Positions 1-10,000 of a stretch of DNA of 64,000 nucleotides are shown in pieces. This stretch comes from Oscillospiraceae bacterium (lineage in GTDB: Bacteria; Bacillota; Clostridia; Oscillospirales; Ruminococcaceae). Each line of letters starts with the position of its first letter. The stretch's first letter is position 1. Made by a program: the position numbers and the translations under genes. Where the stretch lies: NCBI GenBank assembly GCA_021200565.1, contig JAJQGJ010000017.1:92382-156381 (forward strand). Reading direction: 5' to 3'. The notes under the pieces are model-generated. The model was not told where the DNA came from. It worked only from the letters and a program-made list of their open reading frames with translations, and made no database searches.

Positions 1-157
1 GTTGACTGAGAGGGCTCTGGGAGGTGGATGCGCCGCAGGCGCAGACGGAGAGGGTCTGCAAATCTCGGCTCTCCCTCTGGGAGAGCTGGCAACCCCGTAG
101 GGGTTGACTGAGAGGGCTCTGGGAGGTGGATGCGCCGCAGGCGCAGACGGAGAGGGT
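1..157 (+). repeat. Hairpin-rich repeat block, left side of the DUF559 gene
   Basis: Two identical 55-bp copies lie at 1-55 and 103-157. Between and overlapping them, 62-116 carries a second unit. The units are chains of small hairpins: CTCTCCC-TCT-GGGAGAG near 70-86, AACCCC-GTA-GGGGTT near 91-105, and GCGCC-GCA-GGCGC around 31-43 and 133-145. The 62-116 unit recurs inverted at 618-672, and the unit ending in GGAGAGGGT recurs at 731-761. This resembles REP/MITE-like intergenic repeats; the family name is unknown to me. Confidence 0.85.
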
Positions 158-182
158 TCGCAAAAAGAAAGGACAACACGCC

Positions 183-587
183 ATGTCCAAATATGCACCT
201 GTTTTGAAGAATAACGATATGCTACCGAGGGCAAGGGAGCTCCGCAGAAACATGACGCCGCAGGAGAGAAAGTTGTGGTATACGTTTCTGAGGACATATC
301 CGGTGAAGATATATCGGCAGAGAATCATAGAATCTTTCATTGTCGACTTCTATTGTGCTTCCGCAAGACTCGTTATCGAGATAGACGGTTTGCAGCACTA
401 CACAGAAGACGGTGTTGCACGTGACCATGACCGAAGTGTCATCATCAGGAATAATCATTTAAAGGTGCTCAGGTTCACCAACGTCCAGATCGATTATCAA
501 TTCGAATCTGTATGCAAAACCATCGACCATACCATAAAGCGAAGAATTGAAATGCTGAAAGGCGATGAGTACGATTGGGATGATTGA
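183..587 (+). CDS. DUF559 / Vsr-like endonuclease-domain protein
   Basis: Small protein (134 aa) matching the DUF559 family, which has a very-short-patch-repair-like PD-(D/E)xK nuclease fold. Visible family signs are the N-terminal RARELRRNMTPQERKLW segment, then FIVDFYC, then LVIEIDGLQHY, where the Asp and Glu-x-Asp acids fit a metal site, and a C-terminal VLRFTN strand. I chose ATG 183 because an AAAGGA ribosome site lies just upstream; the longer frame from 126 would begin inside the repeat. The gene stands alone between repeats in inverted orientation (62-116 and 618-672). The nuclease fold is family knowledge; any role in repeat movement is inference. No partner methylase is seen. Confidence 0.8.
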   Translation: MSKYAPVLKNNDMLPRARELRRNMTPQERKLWYTFLRTYPVKIYRQRIIESFIVDFYCASARLVIEIDGLQHYTEDGVARDHDRSVIIRNNHLKVLRFTNVQIDYQFESVCKTIDHTIKRRIEMLKGDEYDWDD

Positions 588-617
588 GAGTGTATGCACG
601 GACTATCTCTGTATGGA

Positions 618-672
618 CCCTCTCAGTCAACCCCTGCGGGGTTGCCAGCTCTCCCAGAGGGAGAGCCGAGAT
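618..672 (-). repeat. Inverted copy of the left repeat
   Basis: The reverse complement of 618-672 matches 62-116 over 55 bases with one difference, which falls in a hairpin loop (GTA versus GCA). Together they form long inverted repeats around the DUF559 gene. Confidence 0.9.
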
Positions 673-710
673 CTGTGGTCGAGCAGACTTTTGCGAGATC
701 CGCAATTCTA

Positions 711-761
711 GCCTCCCCCTCTGGGGGAGGTGGATGCGCCGCAGGCGCAGACGGAGAGGGT
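711..761 (+). repeat. Second-type hairpin repeat, direct copy
   Basis: A hairpin CCTCCCC-CTCT-GGGGAGG (around 712-730) is followed by a 31-base tail at 731-761 that is identical to 25-55 and 127-157. The rest of 588-829 holds only these repeats and the sortase ribosome site. Confidence 0.85.
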
Positions 762-829
762 GCGAAGCTTACGGAGAGGGCGCGTGGGAGATCAATCTGC
801 GAATGTCAAATAACAAAAGGAGTGAAGCC

Positions 830-1783
830 ATGCAAAATCAGAATAATAACGACTTCACTCCCAAAATCATGACCGTCGAAGATGTCCGTTACCGGAAAAG
901 AAACCGTCGTCGGGCTGAGCGACGGGCTGAGAGCAAGAAGCGGTCATTTGTTACGCCCTTGCTTTTTCTGACTTTGCTTGTTGGAGTCGCTATTGTCATC
1001 TATCCCTCTTTCGCAAGCTGGTGGAATTCCAAGGTTCAGTCGAGGGCAGTGGCGAGCTATGACGATGCGGTTTCTTCTCTCAGTGAGACCGACTATTCGG
1101 AGTATTTCGAGGCGGCTTATGCTTATAATGAGGAGATCAACAAGCTCGGCTCTGCAACGGCTCTCACCAATCCGGAGCTGCTGGAGGGGTATGATAGCAT
1201 ACTGAACGTTTCCGGAACAGGAATCATGGGGTATATCACTATCGAGAAGATCAATGTCCTGCTTCCAATCTATCACGGTACTTCGGCGAGCGTTCTGCAG
1301 GTCGGTGCCGGGCATCTTGAGGGGACAAGCCTGCCTGTCGGCGGCGAGAGCACACATGCGGTCATCTCCGCTCACAGAGGACTTCCGAGCGCAACGCTCT
1401 TCACACATCTTGATCAGATGGAGGTGGGGGACACCTTCACCATAACAATTCTTAATGAGATTCTCACCTATGAGGTCGACCAGATTTCGATTGTCTATCC
1501 ATATGAAATTGAGAATGTCTATGTCGAGGAGGGTCAGGACTATGTGACGCTTCTCACATGCACTCCATATGGAATCAACACCCAGCGCCTGATGGTCAGG
1601 GGTCACCGGATAGAAACGGAAGCTGCAAAAAAGACGATAAGGGTCACAGCCGAGGCGTATAAGATTGACACTATCGTTGTGTCAGTCCTGGTGGCTGTTC
1701 CGATGGTGATAGTGCTGTTCGTTGTTGTGTCCCTCCCGAAAAAGAAGAGACATTACGATGACAGAGGAAGATACGACCTTTGA
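830..1783 (+). CDS. Class C (pilus-type) sortase, orphan
   Basis: Membrane transpeptidase of 317 aa that would join LPXTG-type pilins. It has a basic N-terminus, a transmembrane segment around residues 44-62, the catalytic His182 in ISAHRG, Cys244 in the class C signature TLLTCTPYG, and Arg257 in LMVRG, then a C-terminal membrane anchor followed by KKKRH, as in class C enzymes. Start at ATG 830 is set by AAAGGAG at 816-822; the longer frame from 584 runs through repeats. It is closely similar to the sortase at 11954 but has no pilin next to it, being followed by radC. It may serve the pilus locus at 4076-14159 or be a leftover of a second locus; the sequence does not decide. Confidence 0.9.
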   Translation: MQNQNNNDFTPKIMTVEDVRYRKRNRRRAERRAESKKRSFVTPLLFLTLLVGVAIVIYPSFASWWNSKVQSRAVASYDDAVSSLSETDYSEYFEAAYAYNEEINKLGSATALTNPELLEGYDSILNVSGTGIMGYITIEKINVLLPIYHGTSASVLQVGAGHLEGTSLPVGGESTHAVISAHRGLPSATLFTHLDQMEVGDTFTITILNEILTYEVDQISIVYPYEIENVYVEEGQDYVTLLTCTPYGINTQRLMVRGHRIETEAAKKTIRVTAEAYKIDTIVVSVLVAVPMVIVLFVVVSLPKKKRHYDDRGRYDL

Positions 1784-1807
1784 ATGAGCTGAATACGTTA
1801 GTTACTC

Positions 1808-1836
1808 TTGAATTATCATTTGGCTTATGCTACAAT
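1808..1836 (+). promoter_or_regulatory. Sigma-70-type promoter of the radC-family gene
   Basis: TTGAAT (1808-1813), a 17-base spacer, and TACAAT (1831-1836), 34 bases before the gene start. Confidence 0.65.
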
Positions 1837-1870
1837 AATCGGGATTCTGACTGAGGAAAGGTGAAGTAGC

Positions 1871-2599
1871 ATGGCTAAACGCCCTGAAAAAAGCGAATCT
1901 AACGATGGAAATGTTCATAAAGGTCACCGAAATCGTTTGAGGGATCAGTTTTTGAAGAACGGCTTGGAAGGCTTTTATGAGCATCAGGCTCTTGAGCTTC
2001 TGCTCTATTATTCCAATCCACGCTGTGACACGAATCCCACAGCACATTTCTTGTTGAACCGCTTCGGGAGTATCTCGGAAATTCTCAATGCATCCTATGA
2101 GGATCTGCTGACAGTAGAAGGAGTCGGCAAGAACACTGCGTGTCTTTTGAAATTCCTTCCTGAATTCTTCGCAAAATACATGCTGTCCAGCATCGAAAGG
2201 GAGAGGCTCGATTCCACTCCCGCACTCTGCCGGTACTTTTTGTATAAGCTTGCAACTGTGGGAAGCGAACAGCTCTGGCTGACATGCCTTGATGACAATT
2301 TCGGCGTGGTGTCAAATGTCAAAATATCCGAAGGCAACAGTTCCTCGGTCATGCTGAACATGGGCAAAATTGCAGCAGAGGTTGTCAGGAGCAAGTGTAC
2401 AAACTGCGTTCTGGCTCACAACCATCCGTTAGGAGATGCGAATCCATCCGAGGACGACATCAAACTGACAGAGCTTGTAGTGTCAAGCTTTACGGGCTTG
2501 GGGATCACGCTCGTTGATCACATCATAGTTTCGAGGACGGAAGCACGTTCAATGGTCAGCAATGAAGTTGTGGTTCTCGTGGACGACATGAATGGCTGA
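1871..2599 (+). CDS. radC: RadC-family JAB-domain protein
   Basis: 242-aa member of the RadC (UPF0758) family. An N-terminal helix-hairpin-helix-like part contains LLTVEGVGKNTACLL (about residues 78-92). The C-terminal JAB/MPN domain carries the metal-site motif HNHPLGDANPSEDD. The family was named for a supposed repair role, since withdrawn for E. coli; its biochemical function is still uncertain. Start ATG 1871 follows GAGGAAAGGTG. It has its own promoter and is monocistronic, sitting between an orphan sortase and the pilus locus. The JAMM-type His-x-His...Asp residues are intact, so the domain could be an active metallo-isopeptidase, but that is inference. Confidence 0.85.
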   Translation: MAKRPEKSESNDGNVHKGHRNRLRDQFLKNGLEGFYEHQALELLLYYSNPRCDTNPTAHFLLNRFGSISEILNASYEDLLTVEGVGKNTACLLKFLPEFFAKYMLSSIERERLDSTPALCRYFLYKLATVGSEQLWLTCLDDNFGVVSNVKISEGNSSSVMLNMGKIAAEVVRSKCTNCVLAHNHPLGDANPSEDDIKLTELVVSSFTGLGITLVDHIIVSRTEARSMVSNEVVVLVDDMNG

Positions 2600-2726
2600 G
2601 TCAAAACGGGTGATTCCAGGTGACAGGGAATTGATATTGTTCTCTTAAAGCTAATTTTCTGTTACCAGGAATTCACTTTGCAAGCCTGAGCTTTCAAATT
2701 TCGTTACATTTTCTTTGCACTTCCTG

Positions 2727-2755
2727 TTGACAAACTCGACAGAAAGTGATAAGAT
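2727..2755 (+). promoter_or_regulatory. Promoter of the pilus-locus front genes
   Basis: Consensus TTGACA (2727-2732), a 17-base spacer, and TAAGAT (2750-2755). It lies over 200 bases before the first gene at 2970, implying a long leader. Confidence 0.7.
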
Positions 2756-2761
2756 GACTAC

Positions 2762-2969
2762 TGATGGATTTAATATTGCTAAAAGTACAAAATGACGTGG
2801 GGGGGGTAGTGCCTCCGGCACTGGATTTAATATAGTGCCATGCATTTGCCTGCTCATGCTCTCCGAATATGTTATTGCTCGGAGGCTTTGTGTTCGTGAC
2901 CTCCTGCGTGCGATTGCGGGAGGTTCTTGTTTAGTAAGTAGGAAGTTATTTAATCTTGGAGGGCAATCC
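2762..2969 (+). promoter_or_regulatory. Long structured 5' leader with G8 tract
   Basis: About 208 bases of untranslated leader fill the stretch between promoter and gene. They hold: TGGATTTAATAT twice (2765-2776 and 2822-2833); a run of eight G (2799-2806); AGTGCC (2808-2813), GGCACT (2817-2822) and AGTGCC again (2834-2839), so the middle block can pair with either neighbour; a hairpin CTCCGA...TCGGAG (about 2860-2883); and ACCTCC...GGAGGT around 2900-2925. The ribosome site TTGGAGGG ends the leader. I recognise no known riboswitch class. The remaining part of the 2600-2969 gap (2600-2726) shows nothing clear. Confidence 0.6.
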
Positions 2970-3416
2970 ATGGGACTTTTCAAGTCAAAGCAGTCCGGTG
3001 TGAAGCTTAAGAAGCTCAGCCGAGAGGAGCTTGTCGAAATAATATATGCTCTGCAAAAGAGCGAGAAATCGCTGAAAGAGGAAAACGAAGCGCTCAAGAA
3101 ACGCATTTACGAGAACGAACAGGTAATAAGCCATTTCGGAACTGTCGCAGATGCTTCGCAGAGCCTAAATGTTATTTTCTCCGAAGCTCAGAAGGCGTTG
3201 GAGCAGTATTTATTGGCAATAAGAGTTACCGCCGGCGGAGAATACTTAAGCAATGCTGACGTTCAGCTTGCCCAGTATAAAGCCGAGGAAATTGTTGCTG
3301 AGGCAAATCGTCAGGCGGATGAAATTCTTGCTGAAGCCCGCAAGGAAGTAGATAATGCTCTTGAACTTGTCCGTCAGGCAGGAAGCTTCTACTCGGTGGC
3401 ACAGACGGAAGAATAA
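2970..3416 (+). CDS. Coiled-coil protein of unknown function
   Basis: 148-aa, charged, largely helical protein. Residues about 16-50 (Ser-Arg-Glu-Glu-Leu... Leu-Lys-Lys-Arg) and about 95-135 (YKAEEIVAEANRQADEILAE and onward) look like coiled coils with many Ala/Glu, somewhat like DivIVA or ATP-synthase b-subunit helices. No membrane segment or signal peptide is seen. ATG 2970 is chosen because TTGGAGGG precedes it; the longer frame from 2835 lies in the structured leader. The signal peptidase gene starts 12 bases later, so the two are likely co-transcribed and this protein may help position the secretion or pilus machinery. That role is inferred from context only. Confidence 0.7.
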   Translation: MGLFKSKQSGVKLKKLSREELVEIIYALQKSEKSLKEENEALKKRIYENEQVISHFGTVADASQSLNVIFSEAQKALEQYLLAIRVTAGGEYLSNADVQLAQYKAEEIVAEANRQADEILAEARKEVDNALELVRQAGSFYSVAQTEE

Positions 3417-3428
3417 GGAGAGCTTACA

Positions 3429-4022
3429 TTGTCAGATCATAAAAAGAAACGTGAGTTGGTTCTCCCAACCGAAGAAGAAGTTCAGGCTGAACGCAGGCGT
3501 CTTAAATTCCGGAGAAGATTTATAGCTACGCTGAGAACGACGGTTTATGCCTTGATTGTAGTCGCTGCTGTGGCGGTGCTTCTGGCAACGCTGTTTTTGC
3601 CCGTCCTTCAGGTTTCCGGTTCGAGCATGGAGCCAACCCTCTCAAACAACGATATTATACTTCTTTTCAAAACAGATAAACTTGAAACTGGCGATCTCAT
3701 CGGCTTCTACTATCAAAACAAGCTTCTTCTGAAGCGGGTCATCGGAGTCGCCGGGGATACAATCGACATCGACGAAGAAGGGAACGTCACCGTCAACGGT
3801 GAACTCATCGATGAGCCGTATGTGACAAACAAATCAATCGGCGAGTGCGACATAGATTTGCCTTACCAGGTTCCCGAAAACCGTGTTTTCGTTATGGGCG
3901 ACAACCGTACAACATCAATAGATTCCCGAAGCAGTGCCATTGGCTGCATCGAGGAAGACCAGATAGTAGGAAAGGTTCTCATGAGAATCTATCCGTTCAA
4001 CAAGATTACAATTATCGACTGA
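3429..4022 (+). CDS. lepB: Type I signal peptidase, pilus-locus associated
   Basis: 197-aa membrane protease that would remove signal peptides outside the cell. One N-terminal transmembrane segment (about residues 37-58) is followed by the catalytic serine motif SGSSMEPTL, the catalytic lysine in LLKRVIGVAGD, and the C-terminal box MGDNR...SRS. The start is TTG 3429 with AAGGAG eight bases upstream. Sortase loci often carry a dedicated SipA-like signal peptidase, and in some such paralogs the catalytic residues are lost; here Ser and Lys are present, so an active enzyme is expected. It is followed after about 50 bases by the giant adhesin, its probable substrate. Confidence 0.92.
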   Translation: MSDHKKKRELVLPTEEEVQAERRRLKFRRRFIATLRTTVYALIVVAAVAVLLATLFLPVLQVSGSSMEPTLSNNDIILLFKTDKLETGDLIGFYYQNKLLLKRVIGVAGDTIDIDEEGNVTVNGELIDEPYVTNKSIGECDIDLPYQVPENRVFVMGDNRTTSIDSRSSAIGCIEEDQIVGKVLMRIYPFNKITIID

Positions 4023-4075
4023 TAAGTACCATTTTCCAGCTAAGTGATTCCAAATCTAAAGAAAGAAGACTAAAT

Positions 4076-7000
4076 GTGAAAAACACAGTTCTGAATTGCA
4101 TAGACAGATTCAGGCATGATCGCCATGAGCGATTGATGCTTGGGTCGGTCTTGCTTGTTTTAGCTGTCGTTGTTACACTTTTAGTTTACTGGCAGCTCCG
4201 CTACACCGGTATAACCATGACAAACGTCACCTATTGTGGCTGTGAAGAGCATGTCCACACTGAAGAGTGCTACGAATACACACTGATTTGCGGCTTCGAG
4301 GTGTCTGAGGGTCACACTCACGCCGATGAATGCTATGAATCGGTAGAGGTTCTCACTTGCGGCTTGGAAGAATCTGACGAGCACACCCATGATGAATTCT
4401 GCTACGAAACCCAGCTTGCGTTGATTTGCGGTCTGAAAGAATTCGATGGTCACACCCACACCGATGAATGCTATGAGAAAACCCTTATCTGCGGATTAGA
4501 GGAGCATACTCACACTGTTGAGTGCCTCATAGACTTAACCGCCGATGTTGAGGATGAATCGGTCTGGACTCTGACTCTTCCGACACTTTCCGGCAACCTG
4601 AGAGCAGACGTTGTCAACGTTGCCTGCTCGCAGCTTGGCTATACAGAATCCACCGCTAACTATTCTGTCGGCGAAGACGGTGTCACCCATTATGGTTACA
4701 CCCGCTATGGTGCCTGGTATGGAAACGAATATGGCAGCTGGAATGCGATGTTTGCAGCGTTCTGCCTGCATTATTCCGGGGTTGACGAAACCGAATTCCC
4801 TGTGAATTCCGGTGCCTATTCCTGGGCAGTTCAGCTGAGTGAACTCGATTTGTATGCTTCAGCATCTGAATACAGTCCAGAGCTTGGTGACCTTATCTTC
4901 TTTGATACAGACCTTGACGAAAGAATATTGACCGAGTCGGCATTGTCTATGCTATGGATGAATCCACCATCACTGTCATCGAGGGTGACTATACCTTAGA
5001 TAATCTCGACACCGTCGCAATTAACACTTATAGTCTAACAGATGCGATTATTTCCGGCTATGGTATTCTTCCTGCTTCAGAAGAAATCTCCTCTGAAGCT
5101 GAGGCATCAACAGAAGAAACCGAAACCGGTCCAGATACAAATACAGAAACCGAAGAGACTGAGCTAGTCATTGAATCGACTTACTACACTGCCTCCGATG
5201 GAGGCGTGACTGTCACGGTAGTCGCTCCGTCGGGAGCCCTTCCGGACAATGCGGTGCTTTCAGTTAATCTTCTGGATGAAGAAAGCGACGAATATGCCTC
5301 AGCTGCCGAAGCGGTTGGCTATGATTCCGCAAGTGAAGAGTCCGGCATGGCAGCTCTTGACATTGCCTTCTATGATCAATACGGCAACGAAGTTGAGCCT
5401 TCTGTCGCCGTCACCGTCTCAGTTGACATCGCTTCGATTATCCCGGACGGCACCACAGCAGAAACTCTCGAAGTCAGCCATATCACCGAGACGGAAGTTG
5501 GTACCGAAACAGTAACCACCGTCACAGCAGTAGAAACCATCACCGAAACCGTCACCGATAGCACCGATGAAACAGCTGTGGTAGTCTTTGAAACTGAGAG
5601 CTTCTCAACGTTTACGCTGACTTGGAGTGTTACTATACTGTTCACACACACTGAGACCATTGATGTTAATGTTTATGACGTAGATACTGGTGATCTGATT
5701 CCGGCTACATCTATCTCAAATATTTCAAATACTTTTGACTCTGGCGTTGATGCTTACTTAGACAGCATATGCACTGTTGACGGCTATGAATACCAGTATG
5801 CAACAGTTACCTATACGGCTGATGGACAGAGTTATACAGTTCAGCTGGATACAATAGTATGTTCTTATAACTGGCTGTTCGGAACCTGGTCTTACGAGAT
5901 CGACGGTTCTAATATCAATGGAAGAAATGTAAGCATAAGCAACATCAACTTATACTTCAAACAATCCGCAGTGGTAACTACTGCTGAGTTGATTGTCAAT
6001 AAGTACGCAACCGGAGGAAGCACTCAGCTTTCAGGCGCAGTGTTTGAGCTGACAAGCCTGAGCTCCGTGTCGTTAACTGACGTAACCGTTGGAAATGGCG
6101 TTGATGTTTCCTACAGCAGTGACGGATATACTGTCACATTCACGACAGATGGCAGTGCAATAACCCTCACCGGGTTGCCAGCTGGAAGCTATACACTCAA
6201 AGAAACAACGGCACCAACCAATTACTATGTAGCGACGGACTTTGAATTCACTGTTTCAGGCGGAGCTATCACTGATTACGACAGCAGATATGACTCCACA
6301 ACTAACGCCGTCACCATCTATGACACAGAAAAGACCGCCGGGCTCACTATCTACAAATACGAAACAGGCGGAAGCACTCAGCTTGAGGACGCAACTTTCA
6401 AGCTAGTGAGTGATGTTTCACTTTCAAATGTCACATCGAGCACCGGCTATATCCGAAATACTGATGAATATACTATCACATTCACAACTACAGATACCGC
6501 CCTTACTTTCGACAATCTGCCGAACGGAAGCTACACCTTGACAGAAACCTGGGCGCCGACTGGTTATGATACGGCTGATCCAATCACCTTCACGGTTTCC
6601 GAAGGAGAGGTTTATCTCGACGGCAGCACCGTAGCGACAGATTCGATAATCGTCTATGATGAGATGTTGACATATGAGCTCAACGTTTCCAAGAGCTACG
6701 CAAGCTCCAACGGCAATGCAATCACGGTTGGAGTCGATGACCTGGAGGCTGAATTCACCCTCAAGTCAGTAGACAACACTAACACTCCCGACTATGAGGA
6801 AACCATAGTCATCACCGGCGCAAGCACAGGCGTCTTCGAGGGTCTTGCCTACAACGGCACCTATACTCTCTCAGAGACCACTGTACCCACCGGCTACACT
6901 ACGCCAGCTGATATAACCATCACGGTTGTAAACGGAGTCATCTATGTAGACGACGCCGAAATCGACACAGCCTATGTGACCAACGTTGACACTAATCACA

Positions 7001-10000
7001 CCCTGAACGGCATGAGCTATGCGATAGCGAATCTGAATTCTGCTCGTGATTATGCTTTGACAGCGGAAGTCATTTCTACTGGTGGTATGAACGCAGATTC
7101 TGTCACGGTTGTTGGAACGGATACTGATGGGACGACTATCATATATGGTACCGATACTATCTGGACGTTTGAAGCTGTTTCAGGTAAGGATGATGTTTAC
7201 TATGTGTATACTACCGTTGGAGATACTACGTATTACTTGAATATAACCCGAAACTCCACAGTCAAGTCTGGACTTTCTGTAAGCACAACTGCGCAAGAAA
7301 TCTCAGTAATAGAGGGCACTGGAACTTATGAGGGACAATATAGATTATCTTACGATAGTTCAAGCTACAGCTCTTGTGTTAACTGGTATGGTGGAAGCAA
7401 TGCCAGCAATCTGATTTTCGGTGCGTGGAATGCATATGAAAACAACGATTACCAATACCTCTGTAGGGTTGTCGACACTAATGGTTCTTTGCTGCTTTAT
7501 GATCTGAACCTTGGTGGGGATGTTTCTTTGGATACTACATCCGGAAGCGGATGGTATACAAGTAGCTATGATTCAACCACCGATTCCTGGACCTGGACGG
7601 CTACGAGCGGGACGGATTATAATCCTCCGGACACTTCGACTATTCAGGTGGCTTCCACAGGCTCCACACTTTACGAGGTTCTCGGAAAAGGCGAAAACGG
7701 ATATTATACCTACGTTTCCGGACAACGATTGTCCATCGCACAGCAGCTGATTGCAGACGGTAAATCTCCTGGCAAGGAATTCCGGTTTGATGGATGGACG
7801 GCAACCGTCGACAATGTCACCTATACCTTCGCTGCAGGAGCTGAGATCGTAGATATTGACTCCAATGGTTATATCTATATCTATGATACGAGTGGCAATC
7901 TGGTGGCTCTTCCTAGCGGCACAAAACTCACCGCTCAGTGGACGGAGATTTCCGACATAGTCATGTTCTTCGTCAACTACTCAGGAACGGTTCTGGATGT
8001 TGAGGGCGACGTAACCGGACGAAACCAGAAGGAATTCACCGGCATCATCTCCATCGGTCATGTTTACTTCGGCACAACAAGAGTCGGAAGCGATAGTACA
8101 TTCGCATCCGATGCAGATGCTACTATCCGAGAAGACTTCGCTTATACAGTCAATTACAATGACGAAATTGTCCAGATTGTAATTGAGTACGTAACCATAA
8201 ACGGACAGGGAATCTACAACCTTGCAGAAGGTATCAACGACAGTATTCTTGATGATTATCTGCTCGAATACATACGTGAAAGCGGTATAACAATTAAGAT
8301 TAGTGCCGCTGACGGAACCAATCCTGCAATCGAAAACGAAAACGCCACGACAGATAACTACACCGTCCGTTGGTACGTCTTAAAAGAACAGGTTGATGGA
8401 TGGCACGTCGACGGCGTTATGGTTGCAATCACTGCCGAAATGACCATCACAAAGACCTTCAGCGGTCTCAGTGATTCAGAGGTTGAATCGATTCTTGAGG
8501 TCTACAATATGCCTCTGACAGTCGGCGTGGATTCAAAGACCGGTGAAAGACAGGAATACGTCACCATCTATGCTGCAGACCCGGTAAGCACCGACAATGT
8601 AACTGCAAACGGCGTCTATGAATACGAAGGTCAGGTGGGTTCAACTCAGAGCTATCGTTGGGTGCTGAATGCGATAACCAACGAGGAATACACCCTGACA
8701 GAGGAGGATTATGAGCTTTCCGGCTATAACGTCGCAACCCTTGCTGTTCTCTACTATACCGACGAATACGGCAACGAGCAGTATGTTTCCGGCTGGACAA
8801 CCACCTCTGATGACCTTTCAGAAGTAATCACCGGCGGAACCACGACGGCGTTCAGCTTCAACAACTTCTACACTCCGATTGAGACGGGAATACTTGCCAT
8901 CATCAAAACCGATGAAAACGGCTCAACGCTCAGCGGTGCGGAATTTACATTGACCGATTCGGGCGGCAATGAGACAACGGTCTCATCAAACGTAAATGGT
9001 CTTGCACTCTTCAACGATCTCTCGCCAGGAACCTACACTCTCGTTGAAACATTGGCTCCTGACGGCTATCAGCTCAACGACACTGTCTGGAGAGTTGTAG
9101 TCGCTGAGGACAGCAGCAGTAATGTCACCGTTACCGTATATGCTTCAACCGACGGCGGCTTGACCTACGATACCGGCGCTGTCTACTACGACAGCTCAAC
9201 CGAGTCGATGCAGTATCTCACGGTCACTGATGAAGTGGCGAACGAAACCGTTGTCATCACAAAGAACTTCGGCGGCGAGCTCACATATGCGCAGATGCAG
9301 GTAATATATGATGCAAGTACGTCTTCTAACGACTATGCGACAAATGCAAACAGCACCTACACCCGTCTGCCATACTATATCGAGCTTGAGGATAGCAACG
9401 GCAACACCCAGATTCTCTATCTTGAAAGTGCCACCCGCTCCCAGACCGGCTTCACCTACACATGGACCCTTTCCGGCATTGATGCTGGGGACTGGACCAT
9501 TGCCGAATACAACTACATCTACGATGTCTACATTGACACCACGGTTACCGCCACGGTTGACGGAGCTGATGGCACGGTGAGCGTTAACGGCACCGGGATG
9601 TCAAGAATTGCTTCCTTCGGTGCGGAGTTCACGGACAGCGAAAGCAATTCAGTTGTCATCTCGAACGTCTACACAAACTACTTCACCCTTAGCATTCTAA
9701 AGGTTGACAGCATCAGTGGCGAAGTCCTCGACGGTGCCACCTTCGATGTCTACGGTTCCTATGCGGAATCAACTGATGTCGATAACAACTTCACCTACAC
9801 TGACGGCAATGGCATTGATCGAACGGTCTACTATATAGGCACCATCACAACTGACACAAACGGCATTGCCACCATCTCCGGCTTGAAGCTCTCAAACGAC
9901 GACAATTCCTATGAATACGTCCTTGTGGAAACAGAAGCCCCGACTGGCTACACGGCATCGACGGAGCAGACGTACATAACAGTCTACGTTGACTCAAGCG

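Noticed and set aside
1-157. Repeats as a CRISPR array
   Set aside because: Only two full copies, hairpin-rich, with no set of unique spacers and no cas genes.
944-1606. Long minus-strand open frame
   Set aside because: It lies wholly antisense to the orphan sortase, which has catalytic motifs and a ribosome site; the minus frame has neither.
2762-2969. Known riboswitch or T-box in the pilus leader
   Set aside because: No GEMM core, T-box sequence or other class motif could be found by eye.
4226-4535. Tandem repeats as a CRISPR array
   Set aside because: The repetition is at protein level (Cys/His motifs) in a coding frame, with no constant DNA repeat or spacers.
3845-4999. A 384-aa gene starting inside the signal peptidase
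   Set aside because: The first 77 codons are the signal peptidase read in another frame; the true start is the GTG at 4076.
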